From the NCBI RefSeq assembly GCF_029360585.1, contig NZ_JAQZSJ010000001.1, forward strand, positions 552,048-616,047: DNA of 64,000 nt. Reading direction: 5' to 3'. Shown here in pieces: positions 16,816 through 24,704 of the stretch. Positions within the stretch are counted from its first letter, which is position 1; each line of letters begins with the position of its first letter. The stretch is from Cohnella caldifontis. GTDB taxonomy: Bacteria > Bacillota > Bacilli > Paenibacillales > Paenibacillaceae. The position numbers were made by a program, and so were the translations under genes. The notes beneath the pieces were generated by a model. It did no database searches, was not told the DNA's origin, and worked only from the letters and a program-made list of their open reading frames with translations.

Positions 16816-18836
16816 GGCTCAGGTTCCTCCTTTTCGGCCGAAGCGGCCGCCTGCTCTCCGGCTTCCGCCGCGAGCGCGCGCCGGCCGGCTTCCAGCAGCC
16901 GGATGATCCGGTCCGTATCGTATACGCAGCCTTTCCAAGTTCCCCCGCTCGCCGCCTGCAGCGAGGCCCACAGCCGGGTATCGTCCGGCAGCGCGGGGTC
17001 GGCCGCAAGTCCGGGATGCGGGGGCCGGGAGGCCAGCACCGCCGCGCCGGTCTCCGGCGTATCCGGCCGTTCGCCGCACCCGACCATGTCGATTCGGCCC
17101 TCCAGCTTCCTCGTGTCGACGCGGATGTCGACCCAGTCGCCGTCCCGCAGCCGGCCGACGGGGCCGTCGGCCAGCGCCTCGGGTCCGATGTGCCCGATGC
17201 AGGCGCCGGTCGACACGCCGGAAAACCTCGCGTCGGTCAGCAAGGAGACATGCTTGCCGAAAGACAAGTGCTTCAGCGCCGACGTCAGCTGGTACGTCTC
17301 TTCCATGCCGGTGCCCGACGGCCCCCGCCCGATCAGCGCCAGGATGTCGCCGGCGGCGACGCCGCCCGTTTTGATCGCGCGGATCGCTTCCCGTTCGGTC
17401 GTGAACACCTTGACCCGGCCGACGTGCCGGAACACGCCTTCCTCGTCCAGCACCTGCGGGTCGATGGCCGTGGACTTGATCACGGAGCCGTCCGGCGCGA
17501 GATTGCCGGACGGGAACGTGAGCGTCGGGGTTAGCCCCGCCGCGCGGGCCCGATCCGGGTCGTAAATGACCGTGTCCGGATCGATCCCGTCCCGTTCGGC
17601 GAGGCTGGCACGCATGCGGCGGCGACGTTCGGACGACGCCCACCAGTCCAGCGTTTCGCCGAGCGTGACGCCGGAGGCGGTGAGGACGCGTTCGTCCAGG
17701 ACGCCGAGGCGCCGCAGATGCAGCATGACCTCCGGCACGCCGCCGGCGAGGAACGCCCGGATGGTCGGATGCGGGATCGGGCCGTTCGGCAGCACGCTGA
17801 CCAGCCGGGGTACGGCGCGGTTCACTTCCGCCCAATCGCCGGCGTCCGGCACCGCGAGACCGGCTGCGTGCGCGATCGCGGGAATGTGCAGCAGCAGGTT
17901 GGTAGAGCCGCCGAATGCCGCGTGTACCGCCATCGCGTTGCGGATGGAGGCATTGGTAAGCAATTCGCCCATCGTCAAGCCTTGAGCCGCCAGCGCCAGC
18001 GCCGCGCGGGCGGACTGCCGGGCCATCGCGGTCCAGACCGGCTGGCCGGACGGCGCGAGCGCGGCGTGCGGCACGGTCAAGCCGAGCGCTTCCGCGACGA
18101 CTTGCGCCGTTCCCGCCGTCCCGAGGAATTGACACCCGCCGCCCGGCGTCGCGCAGGCGCGGCAGCCGAGATCGGCCGCTTCTTCCAGCGACAGTTCCCC
18201 GTTCGCGTATCGGGCGCCGATCGTTTGGATTTTGCCGGCGTCCTCGCCGCTCGTCGGCGGCAACGTCACGCCGCCCGGCACGATGACGCCGGGCAGTCCC
18301 TTCATGCCGGCCAGCGCCAGCATCATGGCGGGCAGCCCTTTGTCGCAGGTGGCGACGCCGAGGACCGCCGCGCGGGTCGGCAGCGAGCGGATCAGCCGCC
18401 GCATGACCGTCGCCGCGTCGTTGCGGTACGGCAGCGAATCGAACATGCCCGTCGTGCCCTGCGTGCGTCCGTCGCAAGGATCGCTGACGTAACCCGCGAA
18501 CGGGATGTGGCCCGCTTCCTTGATTTCTTCCGCCGCGGCCTTCATCAGCAGGCCGATTTCCCAATGCCCGGTATGATAGCCGAGCGCCGCCGGCGTGCCG
18601 TCTTCGTTGCGGATGCCGCCCATCGTGCCCAGGATGAGCACTTCCTTCGCCCTCAGCCGGTCCGCCCGCCAGCCCATTCCCACGTTCTGGCTCCATCCGA
18701 ACAGATCGCCGCTCGGCGCGTTCAGCAGCAAATCGTGCGTCAGCGGCAGCGTCCCGGCCGGCCCCGGCGCATGCGTCTCCACCCCGTACCACGCTTCGTC
18801 GTCGGGTCCCATGACGGCCCGCAAACGTTCCGACAT
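16812..18836 (-). CDS. yjhG: YjhG/YagF-family D-xylonate dehydratase (IlvD/EDD superfamily)
   Basis: 674 residues, the length of the YjhG/YagF subgroup rather than the ~560-610 of IlvD or Edd. Putative iron-sulfur cysteines are Cys121 ([13 protein letters not shown]), Cys164 (ATCDKG) and Cys235 ([10 protein letters not shown]). The family dehydrates D-xylonate to 2-keto-3-deoxy-D-xylonate. GGAGGAGG lies 7 nt before the ATG. It follows the semialdehyde dehydrogenase by 17 bp and overlaps the xylosidase by 4 nt. The reaction is established for E. coli homologues; assignment here rests on length, motifs and pathway neighbours. Confidence 0.9.
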   Translation of the reverse strand: MSERLRAVMGPDDEAWYGVETHAPGPAGTLPLTHDLLLNAPSGDLFGWSQNVGMGWRADRLRAKEVLILGTMGGIRNEDGTPAALGYHTGHWEIGLLMKAAAEEIKEAGHIPFAGYVSDPCDGRTQGTTGMFDSLPYRNDAATVMRRLIRSLPTRAAVLGVATCDKGLPAMMLALAGMKGLPGVIVPGGVTLPPTSGEDAGKIQTIGARYANGELSLEEAADLGCRACATPGGGCQFLGTAGTAQVVAEALGLTVPHAALAPSGQPVWTAMARQSARAALALAAQGLTMGELLTNASIRNAMAVHAAFGGSTNLLLHIPAIAHAAGLAVPDAGDWAEVNRAVPRLVSVLPNGPIPHPTIRAFLAGGVPEVMLHLRRLGVLDERVLTASGVTLGETLDWWASSERRRRMRASLAERDGIDPDTVIYDPDRARAAGLTPTLTFPSGNLAPDGSVIKSTAIDPQVLDEEGVFRHVGRVKVFTTEREAIRAIKTGGVAAGDILALIGRGPSGTGMEETYQLTSALKHLSFGKHVSLLTDARFSGVSTGACIGHIGPEALADGPVGRLRDGDWVDIRVDTRKLEGRIDMVGCGERPDTPETGAAVLASRPPHPGLAADPALPDDTRLWASLQAASGGTWKGCVYDTDRIIRLLEAGRRALAAEAGEQAAASAEKEEPEP

Positions 18837-18853
18837 GTCGCAGCCTCCTCCCG

Positions 18854-20335
18854 TTACGGCTTCACGAACGCCGTTTTCACCGCCGTGTAAAACTCGATCG
18901 CCGCCCGTCCTTGCTCGCGCGAATGGGAGCTGGAGCCTTTCATGCCGCCGAACGGCGCCTGCAGCTCGACGCCCGCCGTCTCGGCGTTGACGCGGACGAG
19001 CCCCGCATCCGTCTCGCGGATGAACGTCAGCGCGTTGCCGATGTCGCGCGTGTACAGCGAGGCGCTGAGCCCGTACTCCGTATCGTTGGCGAGCGCGATC
19101 GCCTCCTCCAGATCCCGCGCCCGGATCAGGGCGAGCACGGGTCCGAAAATCTCTTCCTTCGCGATCGTCATCTCCGGCGTCACCCGGTCGAATACCGCCG
19201 GCGTCACGAAAAACCCGTCCGCCAGCGCCGGATCGTCCGGCCGTCCGCCCCCGATGAGCAGCTCGGCGCCTTCTTCCACCCCTTTGCGGATATAACGCGT
19301 CACGGTCTCGTACTGCTTCTCGCTGGCGCAGGGGCCGAGCCAGGTTTCCCCGTCCAAGCCGTCGCCGACCCTAAGCTCCTTCACTTTCGCGACCAGCTTC
19401 TCCTTGAACGTCTCGTACACGCCCTGCACGACGATGACGCGGCTCGTCGCCGTGCATTTCTGGCCGGTGGAGCGCAGCCCGCCGCTGACCGTCGCTTCGA
19501 CCGCCAGGTCGAGATCGGCGTCTTCGGCCACGATGACCGGGTTTTTGCCGCCCATCTCGAGCTGGTACTTCGCGCCGCGGGCCAGCGCGATCTGGCCGAC
19601 CCGTTTGCCCACGGCGTTGGATCCGGTGAACGTAACCGCATGAATGCCCGGATGCTCGGCGATGCCCTGACCGATCACCGCGCCGTCGCCGATGACCATG
19701 TTCACGACGCCCGCGGGAAACCCGGCTTCATGGAAGCATGCCATGATCAGCCCGGCCGTCACGGCGGTTTCGGCCGCGGGTTTCCAGACGACGGCATTTC
19801 CGTAGATCAATGCCGGCGCCATTTTCCATATCGGAATGGCTACCGGGAAATTCCAAGGCGAAATCACGCCGACGACGCCAAGCGGCGTCCGGGTCGTGAA
19901 CATCAGCGCGTCCGCGTCCGTGGACGGAATGACGTCGCCGACCGGCCGCATTCCTTCCCCGGCGTAATAGCGCAAGATGGCCGCCCCGCGGATCGTCTCC
20001 CCTTTCGCTTCTCCCAGCGTTTTGCCCATCTCGCGGGTCATCGCCCGCCCGATCTCCTCCGCGCGGTTCTCCAGCAAGTCCGCCGCCTTGTACAACAAGG
20101 CTCCCCGCCCGGCGCCGGAAAGCTTGCGCCAGGCATGCCGCGCCGCGTCCGCCGCGGCCACCGCTTCGTTCAAGTCGGCCGGTTCCGAGTCCGGCACCCA
20201 TCCGACGACCTCGCCTTTCCGCGCGGGATTGAGGCTCGGGATCCGCCGTCCCGACGCGGGCGCCCGCCAGCTTCCCCCGATATAATTGTCGACCGTTACC
20301 GTTTCCGTTTCCGTCTTCGCCAAATTCTCTGTCAT
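18854..20335 (-). CDS. Aldehyde dehydrogenase, 2-oxoglutarate semialdehyde (2,5-dioxovalerate) dehydrogenase type
   Basis: 493 residues of the ALDH superfamily. Asn162 in [10 protein letters not shown], the general base Glu260 (LEMGGKNP) and nucleophile Cys294 (TGQKCTA) are present. It resembles Bacillus YcbD/GucD-type dehydrogenases. Within this operon it should oxidise 2-oxoglutarate semialdehyde to 2-oxoglutarate, the last Weimberg step, using NAD(P). It lies 18 bp after the FAH-family dehydratase and 17 bp before the xylonate dehydratase. Substrate assignment is by context; succinate semialdehyde activity is possible in this family. Confidence 0.88.
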   Translation of the reverse strand: MTENLAKTETETVTVDNYIGGSWRAPASGRRIPSLNPARKGEVVGWVPDSEPADLNEAVAAADAARHAWRKLSGAGRGALLYKAADLLENRAEEIGRAMTREMGKTLGEAKGETIRGAAILRYYAGEGMRPVGDVIPSTDADALMFTTRTPLGVVGVISPWNFPVAIPIWKMAPALIYGNAVVWKPAAETAVTAGLIMACFHEAGFPAGVVNMVIGDGAVIGQGIAEHPGIHAVTFTGSNAVGKRVGQIALARGAKYQLEMGGKNPVIVAEDADLDLAVEATVSGGLRSTGQKCTATSRVIVVQGVYETFKEKLVAKVKELRVGDGLDGETWLGPCASEKQYETVTRYIRKGVEEGAELLIGGGRPDDPALADGFFVTPAVFDRVTPEMTIAKEEIFGPVLALIRARDLEEAIALANDTEYGLSASLYTRDIGNALTFIRETDAGLVRVNAETAGVELQAPFGGMKGSSSHSREQGRAAIEFYTAVKTAFVKP

Positions 20336-20353
20336 CGTGCTTCCAGCTCCTCT

Positions 20354-21259
20354 TTAACCTTGGATCATTGCCGCGTCCAACTCGGCCGCGTAGACTGCCG
20401 TGTTCACCAACGTTCCGATTCCCTCGATCTCGATTTCGATCCGGTCGCCGGAAGCCAGCGTGAACTGGTTCGGCGGAACGAGGCAAGTGCCGGTCAGCAG
20501 CACCGTGCCGTCGAACAACTCGTTGTCCCGCTTCAGGAAGCCGACCAACTCCTCCAGCCTGCGCTTCAACTGGCCGGTGTTGGCCGTCTCTTCGACGACC
20601 ATGCGTCCGTCTCGATAGATGCGGCAGGCAATGCCCAGCGCGTACGGATCCGCCACCGTTTCCGCGAGCCGCACGAACGGCCCGATCGCGCAAGAGCGCT
20701 TCCAGATTTTCGCCTGCGGCAGGTACAGCGGATTTTCGCCTTCGATATCGCGGCAGCTCATGTCGTTGCCTGCCGTATAGCCGACGATCGCGCCGCCGCG
20801 GTCCAGCACGAGCCCGAGTTCCGCCTCCGGCACTTGCCACGTCGAATCGCTCCGCAGGCACACCTGGGCACCGGGCCCGACGGTGCGGGCGGCGGTCGAT
20901 TTCATGAACAGCTCCGGGCGCTCGGCTTCGTACACTTTGTCGTAAAACGTGTCGGCATCCAGCTTGCCGGCCGTCGCTTCGAAATTGCGCGCTTCGCGGC
21001 TCCGCTGGTAGGTCACCCCCGCCGCCCACACTTCCGGCGCGTCGAGCGGCGCCGCGAGGTCCAGCGATTCCGCCCGAACGCCGATCGGAACCGATTGGGC
21101 GAGGTTTCGCAAGACATATCCCGAAACGGACAACCCCGCGGCGCGCGCTTCCCCGACGAGCGACATCAAATCCGGGGCGTTCAGCCGGTAAGCCTCCCCT
21201 TCTTCCGTAACCGCTCCCAAATGGATACTCGAACTTTCCCGATAACGAAAAATGCGCAT
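20354..21259 (-). CDS. FAH-superfamily 2-keto-3-deoxy-pentonate dehydratase
   Basis: 301 residues with a fumarylacetoacetase-like C-terminal fold. Metal ligands appear as Glu145 and Glu147 (VPEAELGLV) and Asp166 (GNDMSCRDIEGENPLYLPQ). This spacing nearly matches the characterised Sulfolobus 2-keto-3-deoxy-arabinonate dehydratase (Glu143, Glu145, Asp164). It would convert 2-keto-3-deoxy-xylonate to 2-oxoglutarate semialdehyde. It is the first gene of the operon, with GGAGG 10 nt before the ATG and an IclR-type palindrome just upstream. An acylpyruvase function is the alternative, but the neighbours favour the pathway role. Confidence 0.85.
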   Translation of the reverse strand: MRIFRYRESSSIHLGAVTEEGEAYRLNAPDLMSLVGEARAAGLSVSGYVLRNLAQSVPIGVRAESLDLAAPLDAPEVWAAGVTYQRSREARNFEATAGKLDADTFYDKVYEAERPELFMKSTAARTVGPGAQVCLRSDSTWQVPEAELGLVLDRGGAIVGYTAGNDMSCRDIEGENPLYLPQAKIWKRSCAIGPFVRLAETVADPYALGIACRIYRDGRMVVEETANTGQLKRRLEELVGFLKRDNELFDGTVLLTGTCLVPPNQFTLASGDRIEIEIEGIGTLVNTAVYAAELDAAMIQG

Positions 21260-21281
21260 CGTACCATCGCCTCCGAATAGT

Positions 21282-21298
21282 GTTTTATATTATAAAAC
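21282..21298. promoter_or_regulatory. Putative IclR operator of the Weimberg operon
   Basis: The near-perfect 17-bp palindrome GTTTTATATTATAAAAC lies 23 bp upstream of the first operon gene. It overlaps a minus-strand TATAAT, with TTGATC 19 bp further up as a possible -35. An almost identical box (one base different) precedes the iclR gene at 22137-22153. Occupancy would block RNA polymerase. Confidence 0.75.
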
Positions 21299-21356
21299 TG
21301 TGTTTTGTAATCCGATCAAAATAAAGCAAACCGCCGGCCAGGCCCTTTTAGCCGCC

Positions 21357-22115
21357 TTAACGAGGGCGGTAGCCGAGCCCTGCCGAGATCCGTTCCGCCG
21401 TCCCGCGCAAGCGCTCGGCGAACGCCGCCAACTCCCGGTCGTCCACCGCGGACGCCATCGTCGAAATGCTGATCGCCGCCGCGATGTGTCCGTTATGGTC
21501 GTATACCGGTGCCGCCGCGCAGCGCACGCCCGGCTCGTTCTCTTCCCGGTCGAAGGCCTGGCCCGCTTTCCGTACGGCTTGAAGCTCTTCCCGGAACGCT
21601 TCCTCGGTCGCGATCGTGTTCGGGGTATGGATGGAATACTCGTATCCGGCCAGCACTTTCCCCCATTCGGAATCCGGGAGGAAGGCCGCCAGCACTTTGC
21701 CGACCGCGCTGCTGTGCAACGGAACGCGTCGTCCGATCCGCGAATACCGGATGGCGGCTTTGCTGCCCTCGACCTTATCGATATACACCCCTTCCGCTCC
21801 GTCCCGGATGACGAGATGGACGGTTTGCCCGGTTTCCCCGGACAGCTCTTGCAGCGGCTTGCTTGCGATTTCGCGGATATCCAAGCCCTGCAGCAGCAGC
21901 TGTCCCTTCTCCAGCAACCGCATCCCGAGCCGGTACAGCCCGTTCTCGTCCTGCTCGATGTAACGGTGGAGCTGCAGCGTTTTGAGCAGGGAGTGCACGG
22001 TGCTTTTGTGCAACCCGACGCGCGCGCTGATTTCCGTGATTTTCAGCTCGCGGTTGTTTTCGTCGAATAAGTCCAGAATGGTGAGCGCGCGGTCGAGCGA
22101 TTGGATGATCGGCAT
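21357..22115 (-). CDS. IclR-family transcriptional regulator
   Basis: 252 residues: N-terminal winged helix-turn-helix (about 5-65; KITEISARVGLHKSTVHSLL) and an IclR effector domain (about 80-250), including GQTVHLVIRDGAEGVYIDK and LHSSAVGKVLAAFLP. These proteins usually repress sugar-acid catabolism and are released by a keto-acid such as 2-keto-3-deoxy compounds. It lies upstream of the Weimberg operon on the same strand. Both its own promoter region and that of the operon carry the same palindrome, so autoregulation plus operon control is likely. The ribosome site is weak. Confidence 0.92.
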   Translation of the reverse strand: MPIIQSLDRALTILDLFDENNRELKITEISARVGLHKSTVHSLLKTLQLHRYIEQDENGLYRLGMRLLEKGQLLLQGLDIREIASKPLQELSGETGQTVHLVIRDGAEGVYIDKVEGSKAAIRYSRIGRRVPLHSSAVGKVLAAFLPDSEWGKVLAGYEYSIHTPNTIATEEAFREELQAVRKAGQAFDREENEPGVRCAAAPVYDHNGHIAAAISISTMASAVDDRELAAFAERLRGTAERISAGLGYRPR

Positions 22116-22136
22116 AATCCGTTTCGATGCTCCCGT

Positions 22137-22153
22137 GTTTTATATTGTAAAAC
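22137..22153. promoter_or_regulatory. Putative IclR operator upstream of iclR
   Basis: The 17-mer GTTTTATATTGTAAAAC differs by one base from the operator at 21282-21298. Similarity continues for several bases on the right (TGTTT after both). It lies 21 bp before the iclR start codon, in the expected place for autorepression. Confidence 0.75.
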
Positions 22154-22264
22154 AATGTTTGATATTATATTTATTTTAACATAGGGATACCGATTTTCCC
22201 AAGATCTTTTTTTCTAAGACTGACCCATTCGCATACCAGGTCGAACAACACGGACACCATCAAG

Positions 22265-22493
22265 GCTAAGGGACACAAAGGACGTTATCGGGGGCATTCC
22301 TCAACCTATCGTATTCTAACGGACACGATCGCACTTATTCAGCAAAAATACCGCTGATTAGCCGCGAAGTGTTGCGCTTAAGGTCCGTGTTGTCCATTAC
22401 GATTTGAAAAACGTTGAAATTGCTCCAATAACGGCTGTGGTGTCCGTAACGATCGGCATAAGGCAAATCTTCTGTATGTCAATTAGTCAACCG
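22265..22493. repeat. 229-bp dispersed repeat, copy A (two direct plus two inverted 25-nt units)
   Basis: This non-coding element aligns without gaps over 229 bp to 40862-41090 (182 matches by hand count). The longest identical block is 26 bp (22330-22355). Inside are four related ~25-nt units containing AACGGAC-like cores: two forward (22265-22289, 22315-22339) and two reverse (22380-22404, 22427-22454), so the whole could form nested stems. No long reading frame, transposase or target-site duplication was found. It lies about 90 bp before the czrA-like gene and fills most of the 468-bp gap 22116-22583. Confidence 0.85.
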
Positions 22494-22507
22494 TAGTTTT
22501 TTACGGG

Positions 22508-22536
22508 TTGACAAATGTTCCCTCTCTTTATAATAT
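22508..22536 (+). promoter_or_regulatory. Sigma-A promoter of the zinc-resistance operon
   Basis: A consensus TTGACA (22508-22513) is followed after 17 bp by TAATAT (22531-22536), with an overlapping TATAAT two bases earlier. The metal-sensor operator lies immediately downstream. Confidence 0.8.
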
Positions 22537-22540
22537 TCGA

Positions 22541-22560
22541 ATATGAATATTTGTTCATAT
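22541..22560. promoter_or_regulatory. ArsR/SmtB-type operator
   Basis: The inverted repeat ATATGAA-N6-TTCATAT is typical of the imperfect 12-2-12 operators bound by CzrA/SmtB repressors. It covers the predicted transcription start, just upstream of the repressor's ribosome site. Confidence 0.85.
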
Positions 22561-22583
22561 TGTAAGCAAGGAGCTGCAGCCAA

Positions 22584-22889
22584 ATGAAACCGCACGAGCA
22601 CGCCTTTTTAGCTCCGGAGAAAGCCGAGCAAGTCGCCCGTATTTTCAAGGCGCTGGCGGATCCGACCCGAGTGAAGATCCTTTACCTGCTCTCTCAAGAA
22701 GAGTGTTCCGTAGGGCATATCGCGGAGGTTCTGGAAATGACGCAGTCCGCCGTTTCCCACCAACTCTCCTTCTTGCGCCATATCCGGCTGGTCAAAAACC
22801 GCCGCGCGGGCAACATGCTCTACTACAGCTGCGACGACGAGCACGTGATCTCGCTATTGCGGCAAGCCGTCACCCATGCGGATCATTAG
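22584..22889 (+). CDS. czrA: ArsR/SmtB-family zinc-responsive repressor (CzrA-like)
   Basis: 101 residues with a winged helix-turn-helix (SVGHIAEVLEMTQSAVSHQL, about 46-65). The alpha-5 metal site is clearly visible at the C-terminus as DEH...HADH (Asp-x-His and His-x-x-His), the arrangement that binds Zn(II)/Co(II) in Staphylococcus CzrA. A cysteine alpha-3 site of the CadC type is absent. It should repress its own operon until zinc binds. The exporter gene begins 12 bp after its stop, with its ribosome site TTAGGAGG overlapping the stop codon. Confidence 0.93.
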   Translation: MKPHEHAFLAPEKAEQVARIFKALADPTRVKILYLLSQEECSVGHIAEVLEMTQSAVSHQLSFLRHIRLVKNRRAGNMLYYSCDDEHVISLLRQAVTHADH

Positions 22890-22900
22890 GAGGCGCCGAC

Positions 22901-23860
22901 ATGCACATCCACCGCGGACACGACCACGGACATCACGGGCACGATCACGGCCATCATGGACATTATCACGGACATTCGCATGACCACGCCAGAGCGGGCA
23001 ATCAAAAAGGGTTGGCCGTCGCGCTTTCGGTCACGGCGGGGATTATGGTACTGGAATTCGTTGGCGGATGGTTGACCGGGAGTTTGGCCCTCCTGTCGGA
23101 CTCCGGCCATATGTTAAGCGACGCCGGCGCCCTGCTCCTCAGTCTCGTCGCCATGTGGTTCGCCGCAAGGCCCGCGTCCCCGAACAAGACGTACGGATTT
23201 TACCGGTTCGAAATATTGGCCGCTTTGTTTAACGGCGTAGCGCTTTTCGGGATCGCCGGATTCATCGTCTGGGAAGCCGTTCGGCGCTTTGACGATCCGC
23301 CCGAGGTGACGAGCGGCCCGATGATCGGGATCGCCTGTATCGGGCTGCTCGCGAATCTGGTCAGCGCTTGGGCGCTCATGCGCCAAGGGGACGTGAAACA
23401 GAACGTGAACCTCCGCAGCGCCTATCTCCACATCCTGGGCGACGCTCTAGGTTCCGTCGGAGCGGTGGCGGCCGGCATCGTCATGATCGCGTTCGGGTGG
23501 TACGTCGCGGACCCGATCATTTCCGTGCTGGTGGCATTGTTGATTTTGAAAAGCGCCTGGAGCGTCATCCAGCATACCGTGCACATCCTGATGGAAGGCA
23601 CGCCGGCCGCCATCGACCATGACGAAGTCAAAGCCGCGCTCCTGGCCATCGAGGGCGTCCAAGACGTGCACGACCTGCATATTTGGACGATCACGTCGGG
23701 TTTCGACTCCTTGAGCTGCCATCTGCTCATCGAGGACCACGGGGACAGCCAAGCCGTGCTGCAACATGCGATCCGGCTCGTCGAAGAACGATTCAAAATC
23801 GTGCATACGACGATCCAAGTCGAGACCCCGAGCATCCATCACGGGGAGATTCATATCTAG
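22901..23860 (+). CDS. czcD: Cation diffusion facilitator, zinc/cadmium/cobalt exporter
   Basis: 319 residues. A very histidine-rich cytosolic N-terminus (residues 2-31, repeating HGHDHGHH) is followed by six membrane spans (about 38-235). The transport-site motif SDSGHMLSDAGALL in span 2 and HILGDALGSVG in span 5 supply the His-Asp zinc ligands. A C-terminal cytoplasmic domain has VHDLHIWTITSG. Such proteins exchange cytoplasmic Zn2+ for protons. It is co-transcribed with the metal sensor. The start at 22901 is fixed by TTAGGAGG; the longer frame upstream is an artefact of overlap with the repressor gene. Confidence 0.95.
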   Translation: MHIHRGHDHGHHGHDHGHHGHYHGHSHDHARAGNQKGLAVALSVTAGIMVLEFVGGWLTGSLALLSDSGHMLSDAGALLLSLVAMWFAARPASPNKTYGFYRFEILAALFNGVALFGIAGFIVWEAVRRFDDPPEVTSGPMIGIACIGLLANLVSAWALMRQGDVKQNVNLRSAYLHILGDALGSVGAVAAGIVMIAFGWYVADPIISVLVALLILKSAWSVIQHTVHILMEGTPAAIDHDEVKAALLAIEGVQDVHDLHIWTITSGFDSLSCHLLIEDHGDSQAVLQHAIRLVEERFKIVHTTIQVETPSIHHGEIHI

Positions 23861-24038
23861 CGGCCTTCGATACCGAATAATAGGAAACCCTCCCTTTATT
23901 TTTCCTTGTTCCAGGGGTGGGTGTGAAATCCTCCGGGCTTCGGTTCGGGAGCAAACTTCGTCAATCGAACGGAATACAAGGGCCCCAGGCTGGACGTTGA
24001 CCTACGGCCACATACGTACCACACTTTCATCCCCCATA
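23861..24038. other. Non-coding spacer after czcD
   Basis: No gene or clear signal was seen. Its last 30 bases (ACGTACC and CCCCCATACG) faintly resemble part of the 50-bp repeat that follows the terminator. Confidence 0.4.
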
Positions 24039-24070
24039 CGAAAAACCCTTGCTCCCGCAAGGGTTTTTCG
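24039..24070. terminator. Bidirectional terminator hairpin after czcD
   Basis: A perfect 14-bp stem CGAAAAACCCTTGC / GCAAGGGTTTTTCG with loop TCCC. The stem is the same as at 3775-3807. The A and T runs are inside the stem, so it can act in both directions. Confidence 0.85.
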
Positions 24071-24078
24071 CCGAACCT

Positions 24079-24702
24079 TTCCTATCTCACCGTCAGGCCG
24101 CTGCAATAACGTACCCCATACGCGAATTCGCCCATCTCTCCGTCAGGTCGCTGCAATAACATACTCCACACGCTAATTCGCCCATCTCACTGTCAGTCCG
24201 CTGCAAATAACGTACCCCATACGCTAATTTGCCCATCTCACCGTCAGTCCGCTGCAAATAACGTACCCCATACGCTAATTCGCCCATCTCATCGTCAGGC
24301 CGCTGCAATAACGTACCCCATACGCGAATTCGCCCATCTCTCCGTCAGGTCGCTGCAATAACGTACTCCACACGCTAATTCGCCCATCTCACCGTCAGAT
24401 CGCTGCTATAACGTACCCCATACGCGAATTCGCCCATCTCACCGTCAGGTCGCTGCAATAACGTACACCATACGCTAATTCGCCCAACTCACAGTCAGAA
24501 AGCTGAAATAACGTACCCCATACGCTAATTCGCCCATCTCATCGTCAGGCCGCTGCAATAACGTACCCCCTACGCGAATTCGCCCATCTCACCGTCAGGT
24601 CGCTGCAATAACGTACGCCACACGCTAATTCGCCCATCTCACCGTCAGGCCGCTGCAATAACGTACCCCATACGCGAATTCGCCCATCTCACCTTCAGGC
24701 CG
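24079..24702. repeat. 50-bp tandem repeat array, 12 full units plus a partial
   Basis: Units start at 24079, 24129, 24179, 24230, 24281 and then every 50 bp to 24631, ending with a 22-bp partial unit two bases before the stop of the neighbouring binding-protein gene. Ten units are 50 bp and two (24179, 24230) are 51 bp. Each contains CCCATCTCACCGTCAGG, GCTGCAATAACGTACCCC and ATACGCGAATT. Two variants (GCGAATT and GCTAATT) partly alternate, giving higher-order duplication. Since 50 is not divisible by three, the array is not coding. There are no unique spacers, so it is not CRISPR. On the minus strand it would be the 3' untranslated tail of the GH35/ABC operon. Confidence 0.95.
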
Positions 24703-24704
24703 GA

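Noticed and set aside
22265..22493. Riboswitch or T-box leader upstream of the zinc operon
   Set aside because: The element lies upstream of the consensus TTGACA/TAATAT promoter, so it is not in the leader of that transcript, and no known riboswitch core was recognised.
24093..24308. Small repeat-containing protein on the minus strand of the array
   Set aside because: The frame is open only because two units are 51 bp long; other units are 50 bp and shift the frame. No ribosome site was seen.
24079..24702. Tandem array as a CRISPR
   Set aside because: Units are contiguous and nearly identical along their full 50 bp; there are no unique spacers and no cas genes.
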